Part shown: positions 55,033 to 64,000 of the stretch, piece after piece
Layout: each line of letters begins with the position of its first letter
Numbering within the stretch: the stretch's first letter is position 1
Assembly (NCBI RefSeq): GCF_014262665.1
Contig: NZ_CP046883.1
Span: forward strand, 1,612,001 to 1,676,000
DNA: 64,000 nt
Source of the DNA: Corynebacterium anserum
Lineage (GTDB): Bacteria > Actinomycetota > Actinomycetes > Mycobacteriales > Mycobacteriaceae
Direction: 5' to 3'
Position numbers and translations under genes: made by a program
Notes under the pieces: generated by a model
Seen by the model: the letters and a program-made list of their open reading frames with translations, nothing else
What the model was told of the DNA's origin: nothing
Database searches by the model: none

Positions 55033-55625
55033 GGGTGCTCTATCCAAGCCTTTCGTCCATCAATGGTGAGTCCATGCTGCGCGATATCGCGGAGCACCTC
55101 GACAAGGAGCGCGCGTTCCACTGTCTTGATGCGTTCATGGAGGGTTTCTACGGTGTCGTTGGGTTCCACAGGAACTGCTCTCTGAGCCACAATGGGTCCG
55201 GTATCGACGCCACTATCCACAACATGAACTGTAGACCCCGTAACGCGAACCCCGTAATTGAGCGCATCCGCGACCGCGTGCGCGCCGGGAAAGGACGGTA
55301 GGAGCGCTGGGTGGGTGTTGATAATGCGGTGGGCAAAACGCTCCACAACTGTTGGGCCGATGATGCGCATAAAGCCTGCGCTCAGCACTAAATCCGGATC
55401 AAACTCTGCGATTTTTTCACTCAGCGTGCGGTTCCACTTTTCACGATCCGTCACCTTCGGCATGTATTCCACGCAGAAAGTAGGTACCCCCGCTGCCTCT
55501 GCTCTCTCGAGAGCCTGACAGGGGCGATCGGACCCCACTGCCACAATGTCTATGGTCTCATCTGCAGAGTCGATCACTGCCTGCAGGAGCGTACCCGTTC
55601 CTGAGGCGAGAATCACGACTTTCAC
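55029..55625 (-). CDS. purN: Phosphoribosylglycinamide formyltransferase
   Basis: This 198-residue GAR transformylase uses 10-formyl-THF. It has [54 protein letters not shown] (His/Asn/Asp catalytic block) and [22 protein letters not shown] 55625 overlaps the preceding gene stop by four bases (GTGA), so the three genes form one unit. Confidence 0.95.
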   Translation of the reverse strand: MKVVILASGTGTLLQAVIDSADETIDIVAVGSDRPCQALERAEAAGVPTFCVEYMPKVTDREKWNRTLSEKIAEFDPDLVLSAGFMRIIGPTVVERFAHRIINTHPALLPSFPGAHAVADALNYGVRVTGSTVHVVDSGVDTGPIVAQRAVPVEPNDTVETLHERIKTVERALLVEVLRDIAQHGLTIDGRKAWIEHP

Positions 55626-57292
55626 TTGTCGTCCTCCTCGGTGCGCGCATCGGCACCCTCGGTATCGTTTTCCACCGACTCTGAATCTACTTCAGTTCCC
55701 TCCGTGGCGTTGGGTTCACCCTTAGGCTCGTTGACGCCCTTAGGTTCGTCTGCAGTCTTGGGTTCGTCTACAGTTTTGCGCTCATCTGCAGTCTTGGGTT
55801 CACCTTGAGACTCATCCGTGGCGTCGGTCGAAGAAGGTCGAACCACGTCTACATCCTCAACTACCGTACGCCCAGCTCGAGCGACCCAAAACATCACAAC
55901 CAAAGCCGGAAGCATGAGCCACGCCGCCACTTCCGCAGCGCACAACCATTCCAACGCCCCCGCGCTTCCATACACTCCCAGCTTGCCGCCAGACAACCAC
56001 GCGAGGCAAAAGCCTAGCAGCGCCACACTAGCCCCCGCTCCCACGGACATGGCAACAGGAGACTCGATGAAGCCGCGGGATTTCACAAAACGAAAAACCA
56101 CGACCAACGACACGATCGCTGGAATCGCCAAGAAAAATGGCCCACCAGAGAGCGTCTGATTAGGAATAGCAGCCAGAATCGGAAGCGGTGGCAAGCTCAC
56201 ATTCGTGGAACTAAACAGGCTGAACACCGCGTTACCGATATGGAATTCGCCACCGAGCAACACAGCCATAGCGCCAATCGCGATATTCGGGACGTACATC
56301 AACGCCAGAATCGTCAATCCTAGGGCACCCATCAAGTCGTTAGTGATGTCATACGTAGCCAACACAGCCTTGTAATTGGTCGCTGCGTACACAAGCGACG
56401 CAACCATACCCACCAGGAACATCCATCCCAAGAAAGAGCCAGCCAGGCGAAAGGCCTCCACCGGCCACGTCGGCATATCCCGCCGGAGCAGTAAGGCACG
56501 CCAAATCCGTGGACGCATGCCGATAACCACGGCCGCACCATTCACCAACACAGTAGAGACCAATGCCTCAACAACATTTGGGGCGGCAATATCAAACACC
56601 CTAGATGCATCCCACAACATCAACCATGCCACCAGAGTGAGAACCGTGGGAATGACCAAACTCAGCGCCACGAACGCTCGTAAATCCAGCACACTAACTT
56701 TGGTTCCCAGTATCCTCGTGGCGCGTCGTGAATACACCCAGACCATGATCATCGCTGGCAGTAGCGGTAAGAATCCCAGTGTTGCACCGGTCATCTCCAG
56801 GGCTCCGAGGTTAAGGACCATCCATAAGGAACCGATAGTTGCTGGAACCCGAGAAAAACCAGCCCCCACGCCCACAACCACCGCAATAGCAATGATGATG
56901 CCGAGAGTTACTCCATAGTTGATTAGCAATGGGAGGGCGAAGCGCTGTACGTGGGGTTTCCACTTCTGCCACTGTTGGTTAGCGGCAGCCGCAGTTCGTG
57001 TCTTACCCAACGCAGCTTTCCTCGATGAAGCCTTTTTCGATGAAGCCTCCCCAGACGTTTTTCCCGATGTCCTTCTCGGTGTCTTTCTCGGCGCTTTTCT
57101 TGCAGCCGAATCCGACGCCTTGTTCGACGCAGCCTTGATTGAACGGCCTTCACCGTGGCGTTCATCGACGAAGCGCTGCTCAGAGGACTCACTATGCTCC
57201 GGCTTGGCCTGCTGTGTGTTGCGTGTCGTCGACTTGGTTCGCCGACGAGAGGTAGACGGACGTCGCGCTGATGGGTTATTCACGCAACCCAT
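55622..57292 (-). CDS. PerM-like integral membrane protein (DUF6350)
   Basis: The 556-residue protein has a basic Ser/Thr/Lys-rich N-terminus (about 110 residues), about nine to ten hydrophobic helices from about residue 115 to 465, and an acidic, repetitive C-terminal tail (DERKTVDEPKTADEPKGVNE). In M. tuberculosis the homologue before purN (Rv0955, PerM) takes part in cell division during infection-related stress. ATG 57292 is chosen because GGAAGG lies just upstream; the true start may be GTG 57283. It overlaps purN. Confidence 0.8.
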   Translation of the reverse strand: MGCVNNPSARRPSTSRRRTKSTTRNTQQAKPEHSESSEQRFVDERHGEGRSIKAASNKASDSAARKAPRKTPRRTSGKTSGEASSKKASSRKAALGKTRTAAAANQQWQKWKPHVQRFALPLLINYGVTLGIIIAIAVVVGVGAGFSRVPATIGSLWMVLNLGALEMTGATLGFLPLLPAMIMVWVYSRRATRILGTKVSVLDLRAFVALSLVIPTVLTLVAWLMLWDASRVFDIAAPNVVEALVSTVLVNGAAVVIGMRPRIWRALLLRRDMPTWPVEAFRLAGSFLGWMFLVGMVASLVYAATNYKAVLATYDITNDLMGALGLTILALMYVPNIAIGAMAVLLGGEFHIGNAVFSLFSSTNVSLPPLPILAAIPNQTLSGGPFFLAIPAIVSLVVVFRFVKSRGFIESPVAMSVGAGASVALLGFCLAWLSGGKLGVYGSAGALEWLCAAEVAAWLMLPALVVMFWVARAGRTVVEDVDVVRPSSTDATDESQGEPKTADERKTVDEPKTADEPKGVNEPKGEPNATEGTEVDSESVENDTEGADARTEEDDK

Positions 57293-57678
57293 TGTGCCTT
57301 CCATAGCGGAAGTCACGGGGTTGTGACTCGCGGTTCGGGGTGTGGCGCGACCATACTGGAACACGATGTAGCTGGCTCTTTCTTTCGTTCTCCGCACAAC
57401 ACCTCAAACCTTCAAGCGCAACTTGAACCCCTCGATAGGGTCATGCGAAAGCACTTCTTCAACCCTCACAACCGCTAGTAATTATGCGTGATGAACTGGG
57501 GTTTAGCATTTTTTCGTCTTGGATCTCCACTCCACAGCAGAAAAAACCTCCGCGACGCGCAATCATTTCGATTCAAACTAGTTGCCCAAATCGTTACAAA
57601 CCACTAGTGTTACATCGCGTTGATAACAAAGTGGTCACAAAACGGCCCGGGAAGAAAACGACGAAAAGGTAACTCATC
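57293..57678. promoter_or_regulatory. Divergent promoter region between perM-like and M23 peptidase genes
   Basis: This 386-base gap must contain both promoters. AT-rich sequence around 57560-57640 precedes the M23 gene. No repeat array or clear operator was found. Frames crossing it are unrecognised. Confidence 0.5.
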
Positions 57679-58416
57679 GTGCAGAACATCTCTGGAGAGC
57701 GTCGCGTTGGTGCCCACCGCAAAGAGGACAACTCCGCTAAGCGCCGCTTCGCTCTGGCCGCCGTTGCAGCCACCGCCGTAACCTCCGCCGGGGCAGCAGG
57801 CGCAACCGTTGGCGCCCAGCAAGAGAATAAGCAGATTAATCTGGCTGCCGATACCACCATCTTGGCTCAGGGGGAAAACTCCGCTGCAGCTCCTTCCACT
57901 TCTTCCTCCGAAGCACCGCAGATTCTCGAAGTTGCCCAGAAGGCTCCGATCTCCGGTTTGTCCGATCAGCTTCAGTCTGCTCTGCGCTTTGCAAATGCCC
58001 GCGCGGTCGCTGACCAGGCCGCCCGCGCCCCGCTAGCTGCCAAGCCAGCAGAAGGCACTCTCACTTCCCCATTTGGGCCTCGGTGGGGCACCATGCACAA
58101 CGGCATTGACATCGCTAACGCCATCGGTACTCCCATCTTGGCTGTCATGTCCGGCACGGTCATCGACTCTGGTCCAGCATCCGGCTTTGGTCAGTGGATC
58201 CGAATCCGCCACGACGATGGTTCCGTTTCCGTCTACGGCCACATGTCTACCCTGGATGTCTCAGTTGGACAGCGCGTGGTAGCCGGGCAAAAGATTGCTG
58301 GTATGGGCAACCTCGGTTTCTCCACCGGCCCTCACCTTCACTTCGAAATCCACCCAGATGGAACTACTCCAGTAGATCCTGTGCCGTGGTTGGCGGCTCA
58401 CGGTATCCAGGTGTAA
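57679..58416 (+). CDS. Secreted M23-family peptidoglycan endopeptidase
   Basis: This 245-residue exported protein has a signal-like segment (RFALAAVAATAVTSAGAAGA), an Ala/Ser-rich linker and a C-terminal LytM/M23 domain. GTLTSPFGPRWGTMHNGIDIA carries the HxxxD zinc ligands, and VYGHMSTLDV and GPHLHFEIHPDG carry the HxH. M23 enzymes cut cross-bridges in peptidoglycan. GTG 57679 with AAAAGG upstream is the start. It is next to pcrA in convergent orientation, as Rv0950c is in mycobacteria. Confidence 0.9.
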   Translation: MQNISGERRVGAHRKEDNSAKRRFALAAVAATAVTSAGAAGATVGAQQENKQINLAADTTILAQGENSAAAPSTSSSEAPQILEVAQKAPISGLSDQLQSALRFANARAVADQAARAPLAAKPAEGTLTSPFGPRWGTMHNGIDIANAIGTPILAVMSGTVIDSGPASGFGQWIRIRHDDGSVSVYGHMSTLDVSVGQRVVAGQKIAGMGNLGFSTGPHLHFEIHPDGTTPVDPVPWLAAHGIQV

Positions 58417-58474
58417 CGTTCCGCCTCGCTACTGGGTTTACCTACGCTTTTGCCCCGGTTTACCCACGCCTTTG

Positions 58475-58508
58475 CCCTAGGAGCTGTGTCGCTCCTAGGG
58501 TTTGTTAT
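58475..58508 (+). terminator. Intrinsic terminator of the M23 peptidase gene
   Basis: The perfect ten-base stem ccctaggagc/gctcctaggg with a six-base loop is followed by TTTGTTATT. It lies about 60 bp past the stop. Confidence 0.85.
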
Positions 58509-58620
58509 TGCCGAGGGGCTTCGGCGACCTCTGTCTTCGGAACCTTTTGTCTTTCGGGAACCTTTGTTTTTGACATGGCGGATTACCAACGCCGAATTGC
58601 CAACCCTCAGCGTTACTCAC

Positions 58621-61284
58621 CTAGAGTTTTTCCATGGGCAGCCCGCCCACTAACATCAGGCGCACTGTTCCGGAACCCCCAAAGTCGATCATCGCCGTTG
58701 CGTGTGTGCCCACACGGTCCACGGACTTCACGGTCCCTAAACCATACTTATCGTGGTTGACGCGGTCTCCCACTTCAAGCTCGAGAGCTTTTCCACCCTT
58801 CCGAGGCGCCGCACTACCAGAGACGGGCTTAGTCTTTGGCTGACCACCGTTGCGATACAAGGGCTGTGAATTGTATCCGTAGCCAACTGTTCCGCTCGCA
58901 CCGTAGGCATGAGCGCCTCCACCATAGGCGTGAGGTCCACTGAAGCTCTCGGAATTCCACCCGGCGCCAAAACTGGGCTCTTCCCTAATCCACTCCCAGA
59001 GTTCTTCTGGTATCTCGGCAAGGAAACGCGATGGCGGATTATTCACTGCTTGCCCCCAGCCAGATCGTGTGACAGCTCGGCAGATAAATAGCCGCTGTTT
59101 CGCTCGGGTAATGCCCACGTACGCTAGGCGACGTTCCTCAGAAAGCTCAGCGGGGTCACTGAGGGCGCGCATATGCGGGAACTGTCCATCTTCCCAACCG
59201 GTGAGGAATACGACAGGAAACTCAAGCCCTTTCGCGGTGTGGAGGGTCATGAGGGTAATCATGTCCTGTTCTTCCGCAGGGATTTGATCCGCATCCGCCA
59301 CGAGGCTCACTCGTTCCAAAAATGCTTGCAGAGAACCTAAGGGTGCCTCCCCCTCTCCCAATAAACGGTTGGCTTCCGCGTCATCACCAGTTTCGCCATC
59401 AGCGGTAGTGCCCGGCATTTCTACGTATGCTTTGAGGTTGGCTGCCTCTTGGCTGAATTCATGACCAACCGCAACGAGTTCGTTGAGGTTATCCAGGCGG
59501 GAGCCATCTTGCGGATCGTTGGACTTCTCCAGTTCCGCCTTGTACCCCGTCATATCGAGGACAGCATTGATCACTGCACCAAGATCTGGTAGCCCCAGAT
59601 CGGAACCATCGCTGCTATGCATCTGCGAGTTCTCTACTTCTGCGCGGAGGCTCTTCATCATCTCCAGGAAGCGAGCAATGGCGTTTTTCCCACGTCCCGA
59701 CAGCAGTGGCACTTTCCCCTCAGCCGCATCAGTTAGCGCTTCACTCCACGAGATATTCTGGTTCTCGGCATGCACGGTCACCTGCGCCAACGCCCGGTTT
59801 CCGATACCGCGACGCGGGGTATTAATAATTCGACGCAACGCAACCGTATCCTCTGGGTTATCCAGGATTTTGAGGTAGGCCACTATGTCACGTATCTCCA
59901 TGCGCTCGTAAAAACGCGTTCCGCCCACAACCTTGTAAGGAAGCCCACTGCGAACCAACACGTCTTCGAGGACTCGGGAGGCGTTGTTGGTGCGATACAT
60001 GACGGCGATATCGCGGTAGTTGTAGCCTTCATTGTCCACTAGATCGTCGATCTGCTCGGCGATAAAACGTGCTTCGTCGTGTTCATTATCGGCAACATAA
60101 CCTCCGATGAGCTCACCGTCGCCCACGTCGGTCCACAGCTTCTTAGGGCGACGCCCCTGATTGCGCTCGATCACCGCATTCGCCGCCGAAAGAATGGTCT
60201 GAGTCGAGCGGTAGTTTTGTTCAAGCAGAATCGTGTGGGCGTTGGGGTAATCCCGCTCAAACTCTTCGATATTTCGAATCGTCGCCCCACGAAAAGCGTA
60301 GATGGACTGATCTGCATCACCCACCACACATAGCTCCGCCATGCCTGTCCCCTTCCCCACCAAAGTGCTGACCAGTACGTACTGGGCATGGTTCGTGTCT
60401 TGATACTCATCGACGAGGACGTGGCGGAAGCGGCGTCGGTAATGCTCCGCAACTTCCGGATTACTGTGCAGGATGGAGACAACCTCTCCGATCAGGTCGT
60501 CAAAGTCCACGGCATTAGCTCCGCGAAGGCGAGACTGGTAGTCCTTGAACAGCTGAGCCACGGTAGTGCGATGGTGGTTGCCTTCCTTGTGCGCATCGTC
60601 CAGAGCCTCTTGTGGGCTGATCAGCTCGTTTTTCCAATTGCTGATGATGCTGAGTGTCCCACGCGGACTAAATTCTTTGAGATCCAGATCGTGGTCTTTG
60701 ATGACCATGGTGATCAAACGTTTCGCATCATCAGAGTCGTAGATGGTGAAATTGCTGTTGAGCCCTGGGACGAGGTGCGCGTTCGCGCGCAGAATACGCA
60801 CACACATGGAGTGGAAGGTGGACACCCACATGCGCTCTGCCTGCGGCCCCACGAGATCCATCACACGCTCGCGCATTTCCGCAGCGGCCTTGTTGGTGAA
60901 GGTAATGGCGAGGATTTCCCATGGAGCCACACCGTTGTGGAGCAAATACGCGATGCGACGAGTGAGCACGCTGGTTTTACCGGAACCAGCTCCCGCAACG
61001 ATGAGTAACGGCGAGCCTTGGTGCTCAACGGCTGCTTTTTGCTGATGGTTCAGGCCTTCTAGCAGACTCGTACCGCCTACTTTCGGGTTCTGCGCGGTAG
61101 ACAAGCTCCGCGTTTGAGAGGCTGCCTCTGACCTTGGTTCGTACATCGTAGCCACAAGCTCTTCATACCCCTCAGGTGGAAGTTCATCTTCAGGAGGCGG
61201 TGGTACTTCATCCACGGGAGCGTCAGGTAGAGGGAGGTCTGGGAACTCCGAAAAGAGGTTGAGCTGGTCTTCGGAATTCTGCAT
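58621..61284 (-). CDS. pcrA: ATP-dependent 3'-5' DNA helicase PcrA/UvrD1
   Basis: This superfamily 1A helicase has 887 residues. Walker A is LLIVAGAGSGKTSVLTRRIA, and motif Ia is ILAITFTNKAAAEMRERV. Walker B/II is LVDEYQDTNHAQY, motif III is VVGDADQSIYAFRGA, motif IV is LEQNYRSTQTIL, and motifs V-VI are LMTLHTAKGLEFPVVFLTG and LAYVGITRAKQRLFI. The C-terminal beta-domain ends VGDRVNHDKYGLGTVKSVD, the PcrA RNA-polymerase binding Tudor-like region. ATG 61284 is chosen because GAGGAGACC is directly upstream. Confidence 0.95.
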   Translation of the reverse strand: MQNSEDQLNLFSEFPDLPLPDAPVDEVPPPPEDELPPEGYEELVATMYEPRSEAASQTRSLSTAQNPKVGGTSLLEGLNHQQKAAVEHQGSPLLIVAGAGSGKTSVLTRRIAYLLHNGVAPWEILAITFTNKAAAEMRERVMDLVGPQAERMWVSTFHSMCVRILRANAHLVPGLNSNFTIYDSDDAKRLITMVIKDHDLDLKEFSPRGTLSIISNWKNELISPQEALDDAHKEGNHHRTTVAQLFKDYQSRLRGANAVDFDDLIGEVVSILHSNPEVAEHYRRRFRHVLVDEYQDTNHAQYVLVSTLVGKGTGMAELCVVGDADQSIYAFRGATIRNIEEFERDYPNAHTILLEQNYRSTQTILSAANAVIERNQGRRPKKLWTDVGDGELIGGYVADNEHDEARFIAEQIDDLVDNEGYNYRDIAVMYRTNNASRVLEDVLVRSGLPYKVVGGTRFYERMEIRDIVAYLKILDNPEDTVALRRIINTPRRGIGNRALAQVTVHAENQNISWSEALTDAAEGKVPLLSGRGKNAIARFLEMMKSLRAEVENSQMHSSDGSDLGLPDLGAVINAVLDMTGYKAELEKSNDPQDGSRLDNLNELVAVGHEFSQEAANLKAYVEMPGTTADGETGDDAEANRLLGEGEAPLGSLQAFLERVSLVADADQIPAEEQDMITLMTLHTAKGLEFPVVFLTGWEDGQFPHMRALSDPAELSEERRLAYVGITRAKQRLFICRAVTRSGWGQAVNNPPSRFLAEIPEELWEWIREEPSFGAGWNSESFSGPHAYGGGAHAYGASGTVGYGYNSQPLYRNGGQPKTKPVSGSAAPRKGGKALELEVGDRVNHDKYGLGTVKSVDRVGTHATAMIDFGGSGTVRLMLVGGLPMEKL

Positions 61285-61303
61285 GGTCTCCTCGTCGTTC
61301 CTT

Positions 61304-61388
61304 AACACCAATAGTCACCGGGGAGCATCGGGATGGATGTCTCCCAAACACCAATAGTCGCCGGGGAGCATCGGGATGGATGTCTCCC
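61304..61388. repeat. 43-bp tandem duplication, each copy able to form a hairpin
   Basis: Copies start at 61304 and 61347 with aacaccaatagtc. Both contain ggggagcatcgggatggatg followed by tctccc, whose ends can pair (gggag..catc with gatg..ctccc). They lie 20-100 bp upstream of the pcrA start, so they may form part of its leader. Confidence 0.75.
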
Positions 61389-61644
61389 CGTGAGCGGATC
61401 ACCCGGGCACCTCATCTGGTTCCCAGTCAAGTTCCATCTTTAAGAGTTGTGATCTACTCACGACCCTAGCTACACGGGATACTAGTCCTAGATCCCCGAG
61501 ATACTAGTTATTCAGGCTTCTGCTACCCGGGATTCTAGTTAGCTAAGGTTTCCAGCTAACCAGGCTACCCAGCGGGCAGGACATTACTCTTCAGCTGAGG
61601 CTACTCATTCAGTGAACCAGTATTTTTCGCCGTCGGTTTAGCCG

Positions 61645-61650
61645 TATGAT
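61645..61650 (+). promoter_or_regulatory. Putative -10 element of a leaderless chorismate mutase transcript
   Basis: The hexamer TATGAT ends six bases before the ATG at 61657, and no ribosome site is present, so the transcript is predicted to start at the initiation codon. Confidence 0.55.
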
Positions 61651-61656
61651 TTAACC

Positions 61657-61956
61657 ATGAGCGATGGCAATTTCAGTGTCCGCATGCCTTCTGGAACGGA
61701 CGACCCACTATCCGACGCAGAAATCCAATCCTACCGCGAAGAAATCAACCGCTTAGACCAGGTGATTCGCGACGCCATAAAACGTCGGACCTTAGTATCA
61801 CAAGCGATCGGCAAAACCCGCCGCGAATCCGGCGGCACCAAGTTGGTATATACCCGCGAAGTGGCAATCATTAACCAATTCCGTGAAGAATTCGGTGCCG
61901 AGGGTGTACAAATCGCAAAAGCATTGCTGCAGCTCGGCCGCGGCCGCTTGGGCTAA
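61657..61956 (+). CDS. Chorismate mutase, AroQ type, monofunctional
   Basis: The 99-residue all-helical protein converts chorismate to prephenate. It has IQSYREEINRLDQVIRDAIK and RRTLVSQAIGKTRRESGGTK with the Arg/Lys ligands, then VYTREVAIINQFREEFGAEG. The short length and position beside pcrA match the secreted-less AroQ delta enzymes (Rv0948c) that need DAHP synthase for full activity. ATG 61657 appears leaderless. Confidence 0.92.
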   Translation: MSDGNFSVRMPSGTDDPLSDAEIQSYREEINRLDQVIRDAIKRRTLVSQAIGKTRRESGGTKLVYTREVAIINQFREEFGAEGVQIAKALLQLGRGRLG

Positions 61957-62048
61957 ACTGCGCACAGACTCCTACGAGTGGAGGGTCTGCGCACAGCATC
62001 AAAAACTCCCAGGATAGGTACAAGCCAGAACTCTACGTAACGACAACC

Positions 62049-62897
62049 CTACGGCAGGTGGAACCCAGCGCCCACCCCACCCTGGGCATCCAGGTCTCGC
62101 TGTATCACATTCCAATCGGCACCCGCTGTTGGAGCGTGAAACTCTCCTTGCAGAGGTGTCAAACAGCTAGGTAGAAGCCCCACCCCGCCATTGACAATGC
62201 CCACCAAACGCCGATCGGAATAAATAGGCGCACCTGAATCACCATTGGAACCGCACATGTGGGCGACGATCATCGGGCCTTCCATACGGATCTTCGGTCC
62301 GCACGTAGTGCCTGTAGTGATACCCGTCTTACACACTTGAGTATTGTCGGCTGGCAATGCTCCGCCGAGCTGAGTGATGGTGACATCACCGTAGTGATTC
62401 GTCAGCACCACGTCATCATCGAGCTTGATCACCCCGTAATCAGGCTGCCCCGTGCGAACATAGGTGCCAATCCTGCCAGCAGACGGCGCATCCAAAGAGT
62501 ACACAGGATCACCAGCCTTCCCACAGTGACCTGCAGTGATAGCAACCTTATTGCCCGCAGAATCGTACCCGGACACCGCTGTTGTACAGATACCCTCCCC
62601 AACGGCAATTGGAGTAGATGGACCAACTAAAGCCTTTGGCAGGATATCCCGCTGCTCCTTAGGAGCCACTGGAGACTGAAAGTAATGACCAGGCACTCGG
62701 CTACCCGACAGCATTTCGGCACCCGGGATAGAAATAGTAGGTTCCGACGATCCGGGAAGAGCCTGAGCCGTAGGCGCCATTGCAGCCCCGTCTATAAGAG
62801 CAAGAGTTATGCTCGCTGCGGCGATACCTCGCCGGGTAAACGATCGACGAGTGACGGCACTCAACTTATCTGTCGAGGTGGATTGAGAGTGATGCAT
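62049..62897 (-). CDS. Secreted trypsin-like serine protease (S1) with twin-arginine signal
   Basis: This 282-residue exported protease has an N-terminal signal with TRRSFTRRGIAAASITLAL, a Tat-like RR pair followed by a hydrophobic stretch and an AQA cleavage site. The triad is His in VAITAGHCGKAG, Asp in GQPDYGVIKLDDDVV and Ser in CGSNGDSGAPIYSDRRLVGI. Six cysteines suggest disulfides. The substrate is unknown. ATG 62897 starts MHHSQSTSTDK. Confidence 0.88.
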   Translation of the reverse strand: MHHSQSTSTDKLSAVTRRSFTRRGIAAASITLALIDGAAMAPTAQALPGSSEPTISIPGAEMLSGSRVPGHYFQSPVAPKEQRDILPKALVGPSTPIAVGEGICTTAVSGYDSAGNKVAITAGHCGKAGDPVYSLDAPSAGRIGTYVRTGQPDYGVIKLDDDVVLTNHYGDVTITQLGGALPADNTQVCKTGITTGTTCGPKIRMEGPMIVAHMCGSNGDSGAPIYSDRRLVGIVNGGVGLLPSCLTPLQGEFHAPTAGADWNVIQRDLDAQGGVGAGFHLP

Positions 62898-63052
62898 GTG
62901 GCCCTACCAATGAAAATAGCGAGTACGGAAAGTAGTGAGCGTGAGAAATATCGGTATGAAGAGTGATGGGTGTGGGAAGTGTGAGTATGAAAAGAGTGAG
63001 TACGGAGTGTAGCGAGTATTAAGGGAATAATAAACGCAGTTTAACGCGAAAA

Positions 63053-64000
63053 CTAGATAACGGTCACACTTCCATCGGGGTTAACCTTCACGTTGGCGGC
63101 CATAGCTGCCGCAATATTAAGCCGCTGCCAGGAACCCCGAGGTCCTTGGTCATCCAGTGGAGAACCGGACTTTATGGCCGTCTGACGGAGAATAGAGGCG
63201 CGTTGGGCATAATTCAACGTCGGATGCGATGGTAATAGCAGGTCAGGAGCAGCCTGCGGGACGATCATCGGTGCGTCGGTCTTATAGACTGGCGCGAAGC
63301 CCATCGACATCCGCTCGGTGTACTCTTTTACTGCTTGCGTCGTCGAACGATACGGCGTGTCGTGGGCAACCACTTCGGACAACGGACGGCCAGCGCGCCA
63401 CTCTAGTTCCTTTCGAATTTCCTCGCCGGCTTGCTTAATGGCAGCGCGCATCCTCAGATCATTCCAGCGATCAGCCGCGGCGGCGGTACCGGTCATGCGT
63501 CCACCCATGACATCCAGCGGATAATGCACTCCCATGACCAGGCGGTTGTAACCAGCCTCCGAACCACGAGCAAGAAGCTGGGGACCGAGCTCCGGGATAG
63601 CCAACGCAAGCAATGTAGTCACCCACGTTGCCTGGTTCGTATGCCCTGATGGGAAGGACTTGGAATCACGGTAGAAGTTATCCTTACCGTTTTCATAACG
63701 TTTAATGCGCTCCGGGGCCGCCTTGAAAGGACGGTCATAGGCGAAAATTTCCTTCTCAAAGAAGGTAGAAGAAGCCAGCCCACCCGCGCGTGCACCATAC
63801 CCATTTCCAAATAAGAACACCGTCTTCGGCAAGCGGTTTTCCTTCAACGCATCCCGGAAATACTGTCCTAGTTCAGAACCAAGCGCGTCTGAAAAGGCAG
63901 AGAGCAACCCCTCCTTATCAGCTGCGGCATCGATTTGTGCCCGGTGAATCAACGCGGGATTGGAGGCGGCATCGTTGTTGATCTTCACAACCTTTTCAAG
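63053..64000 (-). CDS. PAP2-family phosphatase, N-terminus beyond the window
   Basis: The visible 315 residues contain the three PAP2 acid phosphatase motifs: KEIFAYDRPF (K-x6-RP), KSFPSGHTNQATW (PSGH) and SEAGYNRLVMGVHYPLDVMGG (SR-like to H-x3-D). The open frame runs without a stop to base 64000 (LEKVVKINNDAAS), so the signal peptide or true start lies outside, though a GTG at 63988 is possible. Residues after about 195 lie beyond the PAP2 core and are unrecognised. Confidence 0.82.
   Translation of the reverse strand, partial: LEKVVKINNDAASNPALIHRAQIDAAADKEGLLSAFSDALGSELGQYFRDALKENRLPKTVFLFGNGYGARAGGLASSTFFEKEIFAYDRPFKAAPERIKRYENGKDNFYRDSKSFPSGHTNQATWVTTLLALAIPELGPQLLARGSEAGYNRLVMGVHYPLDVMGGRMTGTAAAADRWNDLRMRAAIKQAGEEIRKELEWRAGRPLSEVVAHDTPYRSTTQAVKEYTERMSMGFAPVYKTDAPMIVPQAAPDLLLPSHPTLNYAQRASILRQTAIKSGSPLDDQGPRGSWQRLNIAAAMAANVKVNPDGSVTVI

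Larger units (their letters stand above)
61285..61656. other. Repeat-rich gap between pcrA and the chorismate mutase gene
   Basis: It holds a duplicated 43-bp hairpin unit (61304-61388), then three imperfect copies of c(c/g)g(g/a)gat(a/t)ctagt at about 61475, 61496 and 61528, and the promoter of the mutase (-10 at 61645). No gene is apparent. Confidence 0.7.

Noticed and set aside
54349-55185. 278-codon plus-strand frame over purH and purN
   Set aside because: Antisense shadow of two well-conserved genes with no domain of its own.

Overview
The window looks like a chromosomal segment of a Corynebacterium (order Mycobacteriales). The evidence is a resuscitation-promoting factor next to ksgA and ispE, an actinobacterial protein O-mannosyltransferase, a BetP-like betaine carrier, a PerM-like membrane protein ahead of purN-purH, GTG starts, and several apparently leaderless promoters. 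From memory of the M. tuberculosis gene order, the backbone follows the Rv0948c to Rv1011 stretch: chorismate mutase, uvrD1/pcrA, M23 peptidase, perM-purN-purH, pepD-moaB2-mscL, formyl-THF cyclo-ligase, galU, moeA-like, rimJ-like, Rv0996-like, pmt/rsmI, metG, tatD, rpf, ksgA, ispE. No species is assigned.

Layout. 1-5.9 kb: pnuC end, a 3-hydroxyisobutyryl-CoA hydrolase, ppk2, a nuclease-like protein with an AbiEi-type N-terminus, and long repeat-rich intergenic DNA. 5.9-17.2 kb, all on the minus strand: sdaA, a small monooxygenase, an ABC-F ATPase, ispE-ksgA-rpf2, tatD, metG. 17.2-24.9 kb: an Rrf2 regulator, a BCCT carrier, rsmI divergent from pmt, an orphan zinc-finger membrane protein and a DoxX protein. 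25-34 kb: a gephyrin-like protein (glp) with its probable membrane partner (glpR), an acetyltransferase, galU, formyl-THF cyclo-ligase, mscL, a MoaB/Mog protein and an HtrA protease. 34.3-36.1 kb: two divergent ribosomal-protein operons (L31B-L32; L28-L33-S14-S18), all lacking paired zinc-binding cysteines. 36.3-38.1 kb: an RDD protein and an AEC-family carrier.

38.2-50.4 kb holds a nine-gene minus-strand catabolic cluster, apparently controlled by a TetR repressor. It supplies every step from isovaleryl-CoA to acetyl-CoA: acyl-CoA dehydrogenase, two-subunit biotin carboxylase, MaoC hydratase, CitE-like lyase, acetoacetate CoA-transferase A/B and thiolase, plus an acyl-CoA synthetase. A perfect 8+2+8 palindrome lies in the tetR promoter and a partial match lies just upstream of the first carboxylase gene.

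50.5-53.3 kb carries a beta-lactamase-fold lipoprotein, a decayed tandem copy of it, and a Pro/Gln-rich membrane protein. 53.4-64 kb has perM-purN-purH, an M23 peptidase, pcrA, chorismate mutase, a trypsin-like secreted protease and a PAP2 phosphatase cut by the window edge.

A recurring trait is short tandem repeats, with units of about 17-59 bp that differ from gap to gap, in most intergenic regions and in parts of some genes. I found no rRNA, tRNA, insertion sequence, prophage or CRISPR array.
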